Of a stretch of 64,000 bases of DNA, positions 1 to 10,026 are shown piece by piece. The translations under genes were made by a program, and so were the position numbers. The stretch comes from Lysinibacillus composti (GTDB taxonomy: Bacteria > Bacillota > Bacilli > Bacillales_A > Planococcaceae), in the NCBI RefSeq assembly GCF_016908465.1, contig NZ_JAFBDY010000005.1, positions 62,001 through 126,000 on the forward strand. The letters run 5' to 3'. Numbering within the stretch: position 1 is the stretch's first letter; each line of letters starts with the position of its first letter. A model generated the notes under the pieces. It saw nothing but the letters and a program-made list of their open reading frames with translations. It did no database searches and was not told where the DNA came from.

Positions 1-2312
1 AAAATCCTTATATCACATTAAAACCAGAATTTGAATCACGCCAAATTGAAGTATTCGGTAAAATGGCTGAAAAAGGGTATATCTATAAAGGGTTAAAACC
101 TGTTTATTGGTCACCATCATCAGAATCAGCTTTAGCGGAAGCTGAAATAGAATATAAAGATGTTAAATCGCCATCTATTTATGTAAGTTTCGCTATTAAA
201 GATGCAAAAGGCGTTGTTCCAGAAGATGCGAAATTCATTATTTGGACGACAACACCTTGGACGATTCCAGCAAACTTAGGGATCACTCTAAATGCTGATA
301 TTACTTATGTAGTTGTTGCAGTAAATGATAATAAATTTATTATCGCAAAAGATTTACTAGAAACTGTTTCACAAGCACTTGAATGGGAAAATGCAAAAGT
401 AGTTCAAGAAGTAAAAGGTCAAGAGCTTGAATATGTAGTGGCAAAACATCCAATTTATGACCGTGATTCTTTAATCATGGTGGGAGAGCACGTTACAACG
501 GATGCTGGTACTGGTTGTGTTCATACAGCACCAGGTCACGGGGAAGATGACTTTAATGTAAGTAAAAAATATGGTCTACCTGTCCTAAGTCCTGTTAATG
601 ACCAAGGTTGCTATACTAGTGAGGCTCCAGGGTTTGAAGGTCTATTCTACGATGATGCCAATAAAGTAATTACTGAAAAATTAAAAGAAGTGGGCGCTTT
701 AGAGAAATTATCATTCTTTACTCACTCATATCCACATGACTGGCGTACGAAAAAACCAGTTATTTATCGTGCTACACCACAATGGTTCTGTTCAGTAGAA
801 GCATTCCGTGGAGAGCTATTAGAAGCAGTTCAAAGTACTGCATTCACACCTGCATGGGGTGAAACACGTCTTTACAACATGATTCGTGATCGTGGTGACT
901 GGTGTATTTCTCGTCAACGTGCATGGGGTGTACCAATTCCAGTGTTTTATGCTGAAAACGGCGAAGAGATTATTACGCCTGAAACAATTGCACATGTTTC
1001 ACAATTATTCCGTGAACATGGCTCAAACATTTGGTTCCAACGTGAAGCAAAAGAATTATTACCAGAAGGCTTTACACACCCAGGTAGTCCAAATGGTAAA
1101 TTCTCAAAAGAAAACGATATTATGGACGTTTGGTTCGATTCAGGTTCATCTCACCAAGGTGTACTTGTTGAGCGCGGTATGAAATATCCAGCAGATCTTT
1201 ATCTTGAAGGTTCTGACCAACACCGTGGTTGGTTTAACTCATCATTAATTACTTCTGTGGCAATTAATGGCTATGCACCATACAAAGGCTTATTAACACA
1301 TGGCTTCGTTTTAGATGGTGATGGACGTAAAATGAGTAAATCACTAGGAAACGTAATTATTCCTGAAAAAGTAATGAACCAATATGGTGCAGATATTCTT
1401 CGTCTATGGGTAGCATCTGTTGACTATACAGGTGACGTTCGTATCTCAATGGATATGTTAAAACAAATTTCAGAAGTTTATCGTAAAATCCGTAATACTT
1501 TACGTTTCTTACATGGTAATCTTCATGATTTCGATGCAAATACAAATCGTGTTGCCTATGAAGAATTACGTGAAGTAGACCAATATGTATATATGCGTTT
1601 ACAAGATGTATTAAAACATGTTCGTACAGCATATGACCGTTATGATTTTGCATCTGTGTACCACACAATCAATAACTTTGTAGCGGTTGAATTATCTGCA
1701 TTCTACTTAGATATTGCAAAAGATGTTGTGTACATCGAAGGTACTGATAATAAAGATCGCCGTTCAATGCAAACAGTAATGTATGATACTTTATTAACAC
1801 TTCTAAAAGTACTTACACCAATCATCCCTCACACTACGGATGAATTATGGTCTTACTTAAATGCAGAAGAGGCTTCTGTTCAATTAACGGATTTCCCTGA
1901 AGTTGATGAATACGAAAACTTTGGTGAGTTACGTACGAAGTGGGAAAAAGTTATTGATTTACGTGATGAAGTATTAAAAGCACTTGAAGAAGCTCGTAAT
2001 GCGAAAACAATCGGTAAATCATTAGAAGCGAAAGTAACAATTTATGCAAATGACGATGTTGTTGCTTTACTTCAAGATGAATCAATTAACTTTGCACAAT
2101 TAAACATTGTTTCACAATTTGTTGTAGCTGGTGAAAAAGCGCAAGCGCCTGAAAATGCGCTAGTGCTAGAACTTGCCGCAATCGTTGTGGAAAAAGCTGA
2201 TGGAGAAAAATGTGAACGCTGCTGGTCTTACGCAGATACAGTTGGTCAAGTAGAAGCACACCCAACATTATGTTCTCGTTGTGCAGATGTTGTTGAAAAA
2301 CAATACGTATAA
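1..2312 (+). CDS. ileS: Isoleucyl-tRNA synthetase, 3' part (5' end outside window)
   Basis: Class I aminoacyl-tRNA synthetase that charges tRNA-Ile with isoleucine in the cytoplasm. The open frame runs from base 3 with no start needed, so the N-terminal HIGH region lies upstream of the window. About 770 residues are visible of the roughly 920 usual. Seen: the CP1 editing domain (TWTIPANLG, then [14 protein letters not shown]), the KMSKS loop ([11 protein letters not shown] near base 1320-1345), the anticodon-binding helical domain, and a C-terminal zinc knuckle with two CxxC pairs (CERCW and CSRC). It is the first gene of the window and is followed by a strong terminator. An internal ATG at 63 is not the real start. 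Confidence 0.97.
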   Translation, partial: NPYITLKPEFESRQIEVFGKMAEKGYIYKGLKPVYWSPSSESALAEAEIEYKDVKSPSIYVSFAIKDAKGVVPEDAKFIIWTTTPWTIPANLGITLNADITYVVVAVNDNKFIIAKDLLETVSQALEWENAKVVQEVKGQELEYVVAKHPIYDRDSLIMVGEHVTTDAGTGCVHTAPGHGEDDFNVSKKYGLPVLSPVNDQGCYTSEAPGFEGLFYDDANKVITEKLKEVGALEKLSFFTHSYPHDWRTKKPVIYRATPQWFCSVEAFRGELLEAVQSTAFTPAWGETRLYNMIRDRGDWCISRQRAWGVPIPVFYAENGEEIITPETIAHVSQLFREHGSNIWFQREAKELLPEGFTHPGSPNGKFSKENDIMDVWFDSGSSHQGVLVERGMKYPADLYLEGSDQHRGWFNSSLITSVAINGYAPYKGLLTHGFVLDGDGRKMSKSLGNVIIPEKVMNQYGADILRLWVASVDYTGDVRISMDMLKQISEVYRKIRNTLRFLHGNLHDFDANTNRVAYEELREVDQYVYMRLQDVLKHVRTAYDRYDFASVYHTINNFVAVELSAFYLDIAKDVVYIEGTDNKDRRSMQTVMYDTLLTLLKVLTPIIPHTTDELWSYLNAEEASVQLTDFPEVDEYENFGELRTKWEKVIDLRDEVLKALEEARNAKTIGKSLEAKVTIYANDDVVALLQDESINFAQLNIVSQFVVAGEKAQAPENALVLELAAIVVEKADGEKCERCWSYADTVGQVEAHPTLCSRCADVVEKQYV

Positions 2313-2331
2313 GCATTAAGACGCCTAATCC

Positions 2332-2381
2332 GGGTTGCCCTTAAGTCGGTTTAATCTGACTCTTATGGGCAACCTTTTTTT
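2332..2381 (+). terminator. Rho-independent terminator of ileS
   Basis: Stem GGTTGCCC(TTAAG) / (CTTAT)GGGCAACC closed by a short loop and followed by seven T. It lies 20 bases after the ileS stop. Confidence 0.85.
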
Positions 2382-2790
2382 AAGAAAAGCGGAGAACGCC
2401 TGTTTAGCTCCGACAACAACTGGAAGAACCGACAAAAGGGCGCTTTTTGCCCTTGAAGGCGGTTCAGAAGTTGTCGAGGAGCTGGCGTTCGAAGCTAGAC
2501 AAAAAGAAAAGCGGAGAACGCCTGTTTAGCTCCGACAACAACTGGAAGAACCGACAAAAGGGCGCTTTTTGCCCTTGAAGGCGGTTCAGAAGTTGTCGAG
2601 GAGCTGGCGTTCGAAGCTAGACAAAAAGAAAAGCGGAGCGCGTTCGTACAGCCGCGACCAGCGCTGGAGAGCCCGAATCGAAAACGTCTTTTCAGTTTTC
2701 GACCGAGGGATCGAAGCGACTTCGAGCGGCTAACGCGCGAAGCTAGACAATAAGAAAAGCGGAGAACGCCTCTAAAAAGAGCGAGATTAA
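2382..2790 (+). repeat. Tandem intergenic repeat, three full copies and one partial (122/122/126 bp)
   Basis: Copies begin AAGAAAAGCGGAG and end GAAGCTAGACAA. They start near 2382, 2504, 2626 and 2752. The first two are near identical and carry an internal hairpin GGGC..TTTTT..GCCC. The third keeps both ends but has a different interior, and the fourth is cut short after the left end. The same end signatures, reverse complemented, bound the elements at 22139-22374 and 24477-24644. Open frames across this block are not genes. Bases 2790-2919 hold a small inverted repeat (ATTCGTAGAA..TTCTAACGAAT) and presumably the lspA promoter, which I could not define. Confidence 0.8.
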
Positions 2791-2919
2791 AATCCCGACA
2801 TTCGTAGAAACCAATTCTTCTAACGAATACATTTGGTACCATAATGCCAATGTATATAGGTGATATATAAATTTATGGTAGAATGGTGAGGATATATAGG
2901 TAAACGGGGGAAATAATAT

Positions 2920-3399
2920 ATGTATAAATATTATGGTTTAGCTGCTTTAGTTGTCCTTTTAGATCAATGGACTAAATGGCTAGTTGTTAAAAATATGGAA
3001 CTCGGTGAACGAATCGCAATTTGGGATCCCTGGTTTGGAATCTTATCGCACCGCAATCGTGGTGCTGCTTGGGGTATGTTACAAGGGAAATTATGGATCT
3101 TTGTTATCGTCACATTAGTTGTCATTGCTGGAATTATTTATTACTACCATAAGGAAGCAAAAGGCAAGCCACTATTTCAAATTTCCCTAATGGTTCTCTT
3201 AGGAGGAGCCCTTGGGAACTTTATTGATCGACTATTCCGTGGAGAAGTAGTAGACTTTGCTGATGTATTAATTCCAATTATTAATTATGACTTCCCAATA
3301 TTTAATATTGCAGATGCTGCATTAACAATTTCCGTTATCATGTTAATTTTTGTATTACTAAAAGAAGAGCGAGAAGAAAAGAAAAAGGTGAAACAATGA
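2920..3399 (+). CDS. lspA: Lipoprotein signal peptidase (signal peptidase II)
   Basis: Membrane aspartyl protease that removes signal peptides from diacylglyceryl-modified prolipoproteins. At 159 aa it is full length. Four hydrophobic segments are visible. The family blocks are present: LDQWTK (D15), RNRGAAWG, GNFIDR (D103) and FNIADAA (D132). D103 and D132 are the expected catalytic pair. The ATG is preceded by a GGGGGAAA ribosome site. It overlaps rluD by ATGA, so the two are likely translationally coupled. One client in this window would be the lipoprotein at 62962-63480. Confidence 0.97.
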   Translation: MYKYYGLAALVVLLDQWTKWLVVKNMELGERIAIWDPWFGILSHRNRGAAWGMLQGKLWIFVIVTLVVIAGIIYYYHKEAKGKPLFQISLMVLLGGALGNFIDRLFRGEVVDFADVLIPIINYDFPIFNIADAALTISVIMLIFVLLKEEREEKKKVKQ

Positions 3400-4310
3400 C
3401 AGTAGTAAAATATACAATTGAATCTGAAATTGCAGGAGAGCGTATTGATAAAGCCGTATCAACGTTTGAGGCAGAATGGTCCCGCAATCAAATTGCAGGT
3501 TGGATTTCAGATGGTATCTTAAAAGTAAATGGTGAAGACGTTAAAGCGAAATATAAAGTAAGAGAAGGGGACGTTATCGAAATAGACATTCCTGAACCTG
3601 AGCCTCTTGAAGTAATCCCAGAGGAAATGGATTTAGAGATTGTATATGAAGACTCGGACGTACTTGTAGTTAATAAACCAAAAGGTATGGTCGTACATCC
3701 AGCACCTGGTCATTTAACTGGTACATTAGTGAATGGCTTAATGCATCATTGTAAAGACCTTTCAGGAATTAACGGCATTTTAAGACCAGGTATTGTACAC
3801 CGTATTGATAAAGATACGTCTGGTTTACTTATGGTAGCGAAAAATGACGTAGCTCACAATTCACTAGTAGAACAATTAGTAAATAAAACAGTAACACGAA
3901 AATATACTGCGCTTGTTCATGGTCATATTGCACATGATAAAGGGACGATCGATGCGCCGATTGGACGAGACCCAAAAGACCGTCAAAAACAAGCAATTGT
4001 AGATAATGGGAAACATGCTGTAACACATTTTCATGTTCTAGAACGATTTGGTGGGAAGTATACATTAGTGGAGTGTAAATTAGAAACTGGTCGTACACAT
4101 CAAATTCGGATCCACATGAATTATATCGGGTACCCGTTAGTAGGTGATCCAAAATACGGACCGAAGAAAACGATCGATTTTGGTGGACAGGTACTTCATG
4201 CGGGAATTCTTGGCTTTATTCATCCGATAACAAAGGAATATTTAGAGTTTGAAGCCCCATTACCAGATGATTTTAAAGAGTTACTTGAACAATTACGAAA
4301 AGAAAATTAA
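3396..4310 (+). CDS. rluD: RluA-family rRNA pseudouridine synthase (RluD/YlyB type)
   Basis: Isomerises uridine to pseudouridine in 23S rRNA. The 304 aa comprise an N-terminal S4 RNA-binding domain (about residues 12-75) followed by the catalytic domain with HRIDKDTSGLL, in which D138 is the catalytic aspartate. RTHQIRIH is also present. The ATG overlaps the lspA stop by four bases, the usual Bacillales arrangement upstream of the pyr operon. The exact target uridine cannot be read from the sequence; B. subtilis YlyB is the positional counterpart. Confidence 0.93.
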   Translation: MTVVKYTIESEIAGERIDKAVSTFEAEWSRNQIAGWISDGILKVNGEDVKAKYKVREGDVIEIDIPEPEPLEVIPEEMDLEIVYEDSDVLVVNKPKGMVVHPAPGHLTGTLVNGLMHHCKDLSGINGILRPGIVHRIDKDTSGLLMVAKNDVAHNSLVEQLVNKTVTRKYTALVHGHIAHDKGTIDAPIGRDPKDRQKQAIVDNGKHAVTHFHVLERFGGKYTLVECKLETGRTHQIRIHMNYIGYPLVGDPKYGPKKTIDFGGQVLHAGILGFIHPITKEYLEFEAPLPDDFKELLEQLRKEN

Positions 4311-4337
4311 ATTCGACAATCAATTTTACAAATGATG

Positions 4338-4366
4338 TTGACTTCGACAAAATTAAGGTCTATACT
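4338..4366 (+). promoter_or_regulatory. Sigma-A promoter of the pyr operon
   Basis: TTGACT (4338-4343), 17-base spacer, TATACT (4361-4366). It lies downstream of rluD and upstream of the PyrR leader. Confidence 0.75.
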
Positions 4367-4417
4367 GACTACAGTGAATGAATAAATAAACATTAAAAAC
4401 TAAATATTCACCTTTAA

Positions 4418-4625
4418 TGGCAGTCCAGAGAGGCTGATAAGGTACATGTGGAACGAGTATTTTCGTACTATTGTAAGCACTACGAGATAGTGAAACGATA
4501 GTAATGCATAAGTATTGATGCATAGGATAATCATATCTATGTATAATTATGCAAGTGGAAGCTCGTATGAAATTTCGACACGTATATCCAACCTCTTAAG
4601 CTGATGCTTAGGAGGTTTTTATTTT
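4418..4625 (+). promoter_or_regulatory. PyrR-controlled attenuator 1 in the pyr leader
   Basis: Holds the PyrR binding-loop consensus GTCCAGAGAGGCT (about 4423-4435) and, further on, a terminator with stem ACCTCTTAAG / CTTAGGAGGT and a T-run (about 4590-4621). In the B. subtilis model, UMP-bound PyrR binds the loop and lets the terminator form, lowering pyr transcription when pyrimidines are plentiful. The rest of the 436-base gap from 4311 holds the promoter and, after the terminator, a spacer up to the strong pyrR ribosome site GGAAGGAGG. Confidence 0.88.
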
Positions 4626-4716
4626 GCTTAAGAACAGAAAAAGCTTTCAGAATACTTTTGAAGAGGCATAAGCAAGATAATAAAAACTCTCACGACTGTA
4701 CGCAAATGTAAAATAA

Positions 4717-5292
<576 letters not shown>

Positions 5293-5312
5293 CAAGATCG
5301 TGAGGAAGTACC

Positions 5313-6605
5313 ATGTCAAAGCATGCGGTTTTAGATATAAATGAAAAACCAACTGGTGGACAACTGATTACATTAAGTTTTCAACATATGTTTGCAATGT
5401 TTGGTTCAACCATCTTAGTACCACAATTAGTCGGATTGAGTCCAGCGATAGCATTATTAACAAGTGGAATTGCAACGATCATCTTTCTACTTATTACACA
5501 ATTTAAAGTACCTGCTTATTTAGGATCGTCCTTCGCATTTATTACGCCAATTTTAATTGCAACGGGTGGGTTAGATGGAAATGGCGCAAATGTAAATCCC
5601 GGAAATGCAATGATTGGGGCAATGGCAGTAGGTGTCGTATACGGAATTGTATCATTAGTGATTTGGAAATCGGGTTACAAATGGCTAATGCGTCTGTTAC
5701 CACCAATCGTTGTAGCACCTGTCATTATCGTAATCGGATTAGGTTTGTCTGGAACGGCAGTTAATATGGCGATGAATGTGAATGGAGAATATAATTTCCT
5801 TCACTTTACAGCAGCATTAGTGACACTGTTTTCAGCCATAATCTTCAATGTGTACTTTAAAAATATATTAAGTACAATGCCAATTTTAATGGGATTAATT
5901 ATTGGTTACATATACTCCGCTATAGTAGGAATAGTAGATTTTTCAGCCGTAAAAGAAGCGAAATGGTTTGCATTACCTGACTTTTTAATCCCAGGTGTTG
6001 ATTATGAATTTAATGTAACATCAAAAATCCTTCTTGCCATGGTACCGATCGTGATTGTAACAATTTCAGAACATATTGGTCATCAATTAGTGTTAGGAAA
6101 AGTTGTCAATCGAAACTATATTAAAGACCCAGGTTTACATCGTTCATTATTAGGTGACGGGTTAGGAACTTTTGTAAGTGCAATTATCGGTGGTCCGCCA
6201 AAAACAACGTATGGTGAAAACATTGGGGTACTGGCCATCACAAGAGTATTCTCAGTTTATGTGATTTTAGGTGCAGCAGTATTAGCGATTATCTTCTCGT
6301 TTGCAGGAAAGGCAATGGCTTTAGTACAAACCATTCCAACTGCTGTACTTGGTGGAATTTCCATCTTACTTTTCGGAATCATTGCTTCAAGTGGTTTACG
6401 AATGTTAGTAGAAAACAATATTGATTTTGGGAATAACCGCAACATGGTCATTGCCTCAGTAATATTAGTTGTAGGAATTGGCGGTGCAGCATTACGATTT
6501 AGCGAATCTTTCTCAATCGAAGGAATGGCGTTAGCTGCGATTGTCGGTGTCATCCTAAATCTGGTTCTACCAGGTCGAAATAAAGAAGTGAAAGATTTAA
6601 ATTAA
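5313..6605 (+). CDS. pyrP: Uracil permease, NCS2 family
   Basis: Proton-coupled uptake of uracil across the cytoplasmic membrane. The 430 aa are almost wholly hydrophobic with about 12-14 membrane segments. The NCS2 signature region GGPPKTTYGENIGV and the upstream EHIGHQ stretch carry the substrate-binding residues known for UraA. It lies second in the pyr operon, and PyrR attenuator 2 follows it, so the permease is controlled by leader 1 only while pyrB onward sees both. Confidence 0.95.
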   Translation: MSKHAVLDINEKPTGGQLITLSFQHMFAMFGSTILVPQLVGLSPAIALLTSGIATIIFLLITQFKVPAYLGSSFAFITPILIATGGLDGNGANVNPGNAMIGAMAVGVVYGIVSLVIWKSGYKWLMRLLPPIVVAPVIIVIGLGLSGTAVNMAMNVNGEYNFLHFTAALVTLFSAIIFNVYFKNILSTMPILMGLIIGYIYSAIVGIVDFSAVKEAKWFALPDFLIPGVDYEFNVTSKILLAMVPIVIVTISEHIGHQLVLGKVVNRNYIKDPGLHRSLLGDGLGTFVSAIIGGPPKTTYGENIGVLAITRVFSVYVILGAAVLAIIFSFAGKAMALVQTIPTAVLGGISILLFGIIASSGLRMLVENNIDFGNNRNMVIASVILVVGIGGAALRFSESFSIEGMALAAIVGVILNLVLPGRNKEVKDLN

Positions 6606-6629
6606 ATAACTATAATAATAACCTTTTAA

Positions 6630-6740
6630 GAATTGTCCAGAGAGGCAAAAAAGGGGAAATATGACGTAAGTGGGTTTATAACCTGCTAATTTCGTTATAC
6701 CTCCTCCAATGCCTCGCAACTAGTTAGCGAGGCATTTACT
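6630..6740 (+). promoter_or_regulatory. PyrR-controlled attenuator 2 between pyrP and pyrB
   Basis: PyrR loop TGTCCAGAGAGGCA (6634-6647), then a terminator-like hairpin AATGCCTCGC / GCGAGGCATT (about 6708-6735). The T-run after it (TTTACTGT) is short, so the terminator may be leaky. The pyrB ribosome site AGGAGG follows. Confidence 0.85.
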
Positions 6741-6771
6741 GTATCAAAAAGTTTTTCAGGAGGAATCAATA

Positions 6772-7650
6772 GTGAGAAATTTACTTTCAATGGAACATTT
6801 AACGAATGAAGAAGTATATCAGATACTTAAACTCGCATCTGATTTTGAGAATGGAGAACAAAGCAAATTATCTAAATCATACAACGTAGCCAATCTGTTT
6901 TTCGAACCTAGTACCCGGACAAAAACAAGTTTTGAAATGGCTGAAAGGAAAATTGGTTGTACAGTGATCCCATTTGATGCAGGATTTTCGAGCGCATTAA
7001 AGGGTGAGACAATGTATGACACAGTAAAAACATTAGAAATGATCGGGTTGGATGCCGTCATAGTTCGAGCAAAAGAAGATGAATATTACAACGAACTTCT
7101 CGAAGGCATCAACGTTTCAGTCATTAATGCTGGGGATGGCGCGGGTCAACATCCATCTCAAAGTTTACTTGATTTATATACAATTCATAAGGAATTTGGA
7201 AAATTCGAAGGACTAAATGTAACGATTGTTGGTGATATCTCACACAGTCGAGTAGCAAAATCAAATGCAACGGCTTTAAAACGTTTAGGTGTAAATGTCC
7301 GGTTCTTATGTCCTCCAGAATGGGCGGGTGAATTCGAAGCGCATCATTCATGGGATGAATTAATTGAAGATAGTGACGTTATTATGTTACTTCGCATTCA
7401 ACATGAACGTCATCACGTAAATAAGAGCTTTTCAAAAGAAAGTTATCATGAACAATATGGACTAACATTTGAACGTGAGAAAAGAATGAAACCTAATGCC
7501 ATCATCATGCATCCGGCTCCTGTAAACAGAGATGTAGAAATCGTTTCAGAGCTAGTTGAATGTAAACGTTCAAGAATTTTTGATCAAGTTCGTAATGGTG
7601 TGTTTGTTCGAATGGCCATCCTCGAAACGATTCTGAAGGGAAGAGAATAA
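6772..7650 (+). CDS. pyrB: Aspartate carbamoyltransferase catalytic chain
   Basis: Condenses carbamoyl phosphate with aspartate, the committed step of UMP synthesis. The 292 aa start at a GTG placed 10 bases after AGGAGG, and no ATG fits better. The carbamoyl phosphate loop STRTK spans residues 47-51, [13 protein letters not shown] and HPAPVNRD follow. It is slightly shorter than the 304 aa B. subtilis enzyme at the C-terminus. No regulatory pyrI is present, as usual in Bacillales. The next gene starts one base after the stop. Confidence 0.97.
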   Translation: MRNLLSMEHLTNEEVYQILKLASDFENGEQSKLSKSYNVANLFFEPSTRTKTSFEMAERKIGCTVIPFDAGFSSALKGETMYDTVKTLEMIGLDAVIVRAKEDEYYNELLEGINVSVINAGDGAGQHPSQSLLDLYTIHKEFGKFEGLNVTIVGDISHSRVAKSNATALKRLGVNVRFLCPPEWAGEFEAHHSWDELIEDSDVIMLLRIQHERHHVNKSFSKESYHEQYGLTFEREKRMKPNAIIMHPAPVNRDVEIVSELVECKRSRIFDQVRNGVFVRMAILETILKGRE

Positions 7651-7651
7651 G

Positions 7652-8926
7652 ATGTTGAAATATATTCAAAATGTACAAATGGTAAACGAGCAAGGTGAAC
7701 AAGTATTAACAAGTATTACAATACAGAATGGAAAAATCTCTGACATTGGAAGCGACCTTCCTCAAGGGGCGGAAGTAATCGAAGGTAACGGATTATTAGT
7801 TTCTCCAGGATTTGTCGATCTTCACGTACATTTACGTGAACCTGGATTTGAACATAAAGAAACAATTGAAACAGGCTCTCGTTCAGCAGCAAAAGGTGGA
7901 TTTACAACGATTTGTGCAATGCCAAATACAAAACCAGTACCTGATTCGGTTGAAAACTTGCAATTAATAAATAGTTTAATCGAAAAAAGCGCAGTTGTTC
8001 GTGTGTTACCTTATGGATCACTAACTGTTGCTGAAGCTGGGGAAAAACGTACAAACATTAAAGAATTAAAAGAGCTAGGTGCAGTTGCATTTTCAGATGA
8101 TGGAGTAGGAATACAATTAGCATCAACAATGTATGAGCAAATGAAAGATGCAGCAAAAGTTGATGCGGTTGTCGTGGCACACTGTGAAGATAACTCATTA
8201 ATTTACGATGGTGTAATGCATGAAGGAAAACGTAATAAAGAACTGGGACTACCAGGTATCCCATCCATTTGTGAGTCCGTACAAATTGCACGAGACGTTT
8301 TATTAGCAGAAGCAGCAGGTGCTCGATATCATGTTTGTCACGTATCAACAAAAGAATCTGTACGTGCTGTACGTGATGCAAAGGCTGCTGGAATCCGCGT
8401 CACTGCAGAAGTTTGTCCGCATCACTTATTACTTGAAGAAATGGACATTCCAAGTGATGATGCAAACTGGAAAATGAATCCGCCACTGCGTGCAGCAGAT
8501 GATAAAGATTCATTACACGCTGCACTACTTGATGGAACAATAGACTGTATTGCAACGGATCATGCACCTCACACGGAGGAAGAAAAATGTTGTGGTATGG
8601 TAGGTGCACCATTCGGTATCGTCGGATTTGAAACAGCATTCCCATTGCTATATACACAATTCGTCGAAACTGGGAAATGGACGTTAAAGCAATTAATTGA
8701 TTGGATGTCAATCAAGCCAGCTCAAATCTTTGACTTACCTTATGGGAAAATTGAAGTAGGAGCTTCGGCAGATTTAGTTCTTATTGATTTAAATAAAGAA
8801 CATAGAGTACAGACGGAAGAGTTTGTATCTAAAGGGCGCAATACACCATTTAACGGTTGGGTTGCAAAAGGTTGGCCAGTAATGACTATTTTTGAAGGCA
8901 ACATCGTCTATGAGGAGGCAAAATAA
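7652..8926 (+). CDS. pyrC: Dihydroorotase
   Basis: Zinc amidohydrolase that cyclises carbamoyl aspartate to dihydroorotate. The 424 aa fit the class I bacterial form. Metal ligands are visible: HxH at H58/H60 in [10 protein letters not shown], and the late ATDHAPHT motif. CHVSTKESV and CPHHLLL carry the remaining histidines. It lies one base after pyrB and overlaps carA by one base (TAATG), so expression is tightly coupled. Confidence 0.97.
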   Translation: MLKYIQNVQMVNEQGEQVLTSITIQNGKISDIGSDLPQGAEVIEGNGLLVSPGFVDLHVHLREPGFEHKETIETGSRSAAKGGFTTICAMPNTKPVPDSVENLQLINSLIEKSAVVRVLPYGSLTVAEAGEKRTNIKELKELGAVAFSDDGVGIQLASTMYEQMKDAAKVDAVVVAHCEDNSLIYDGVMHEGKRNKELGLPGIPSICESVQIARDVLLAEAAGARYHVCHVSTKESVRAVRDAKAAGIRVTAEVCPHHLLLEEMDIPSDDANWKMNPPLRAADDKDSLHAALLDGTIDCIATDHAPHTEEEKCCGMVGAPFGIVGFETAFPLLYTQFVETGKWTLKQLIDWMSIKPAQIFDLPYGKIEVGASADLVLIDLNKEHRVQTEEFVSKGRNTPFNGWVAKGWPVMTIFEGNIVYEEAK

Positions 8927-10026
8927 TGAAAAAACGACTATTAATTTTAGAAGACGGTACAGTATTTACAGGTGAAGCGTTCGGTAGCGAACAAGCTTCC
9001 CAAGGTGAAGTTGTATTTACAACAGGGATGACAGGCTACCAAGAAACATTATCTGACCCTTCTTTCTACGGACAAATTGTCACATTCACATACCCATTAA
9101 TCGGAAACTACGGAATTAACCGCGATGATTTCGAATCAATTACGCCAGCTGTTCGTGGCTTGGTTTGTAGAGAATTAGCTCAAGAACCATCAAATTTCCG
9201 TTGTGACCTTTCATTAAATGATTATTTAGTATCACAAAACATTCCTGGTATTCAAGGGATCGATACTCGTAAATTAACTCGAATCATCCGTTCAAAAGGT
9301 GCAGTTCGTGCGATGTTAACAGCGGCTTGCGAAGAAGTGAATGTTGAGGAAATCGTAGCAACATTAAAAGCAACGCCATTATTGAGAAGCCATGTAGCAG
9401 ACGTTTCAACAAAAGCTGCATACCCAAGCCCAGGACGCGGAAAACGTGTTGTATTATTAGACTTTGGAATGAAACACGGAATTTTACGTGAACTTAATAA
9501 GCGTGATTGTGATGTATTAGTTGTTCCTTATAATACACCTGCCGATCAAATTCTAGCATGGCATCCAGATGGCATTATGCTTTCAAATGGACCTGGGGAC
9601 CCTGCAGATGTAACGGTAGGAATCGAAACAATTGCCAATCTAATTGGAAAAGTGCCAATCTTCGGTATTTGCCTAGGTCATCAATTATTTGCTTTAGCGA
9701 GTGGTGCTAAAACGTTTAAACTACCATTTGGACACCGAGGTGCAAACCATCCGGTAAAAGACTTACGCACTGGAAGAACAGAATTAACTTCTCAAAACCA
9801 TGGTTATGCTGTAGATGAATCGTCATTAGAAGGCACAGATTTAGAAGTAACACATGTTGCATTAAATGATGGCACAGTAGAAGGTTTAAGACATACAAAA
9901 CACCCAGTTTTCACAGTTCAATATCACCCAGAAGCGTCACCAGGGCCAGAAGACTCAAATCACTTATTTGATGAATTTATTGAATTGATGGAAGCACACG
10001 CAAAGGAAGGGAAACAACATGCCTAA
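8926..10026 (+). CDS. carA: Carbamoyl phosphate synthase small (glutaminase) subunit
   Basis: Hydrolyses glutamine and channels ammonia to the large subunit. The 366 aa hold an N-terminal CPSase_sm domain and a class I glutamine amidotransferase domain. The nucleophile is C249 (FGICLGHQ), with H334 and E336 in YHPEASPG completing the triad. The start codon overlaps the pyrC stop and the end overlaps carB by eight bases. Placement inside the pyr operon marks it as the pyrimidine-regulated copy (pyrAA in B. subtilis). Confidence 0.97.
   Translation: MKKRLLILEDGTVFTGEAFGSEQASQGEVVFTTGMTGYQETLSDPSFYGQIVTFTYPLIGNYGINRDDFESITPAVRGLVCRELAQEPSNFRCDLSLNDYLVSQNIPGIQGIDTRKLTRIIRSKGAVRAMLTAACEEVNVEEIVATLKATPLLRSHVADVSTKAAYPSPGRGKRVVLLDFGMKHGILRELNKRDCDVLVVPYNTPADQILAWHPDGIMLSNGPGDPADVTVGIETIANLIGKVPIFGICLGHQLFALASGAKTFKLPFGHRGANHPVKDLRTGRTELTSQNHGYAVDESSLEGTDLEVTHVALNDGTVEGLRHTKHPVFTVQYHPEASPGPEDSNHLFDEFIELMEAHAKEGKQHA

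Noticed and set aside
2335-2842. Open frames across the tandem repeat block (plus and minus strands)
   Set aside because: They arise from the repeat sequence, have no ribosome sites and match no family.
6772-7650. pyrB as a truncated pseudogene because it is shorter than the B. subtilis protein
   Set aside because: All catalytic motifs are present and only the variable C-terminal tail is shorter.
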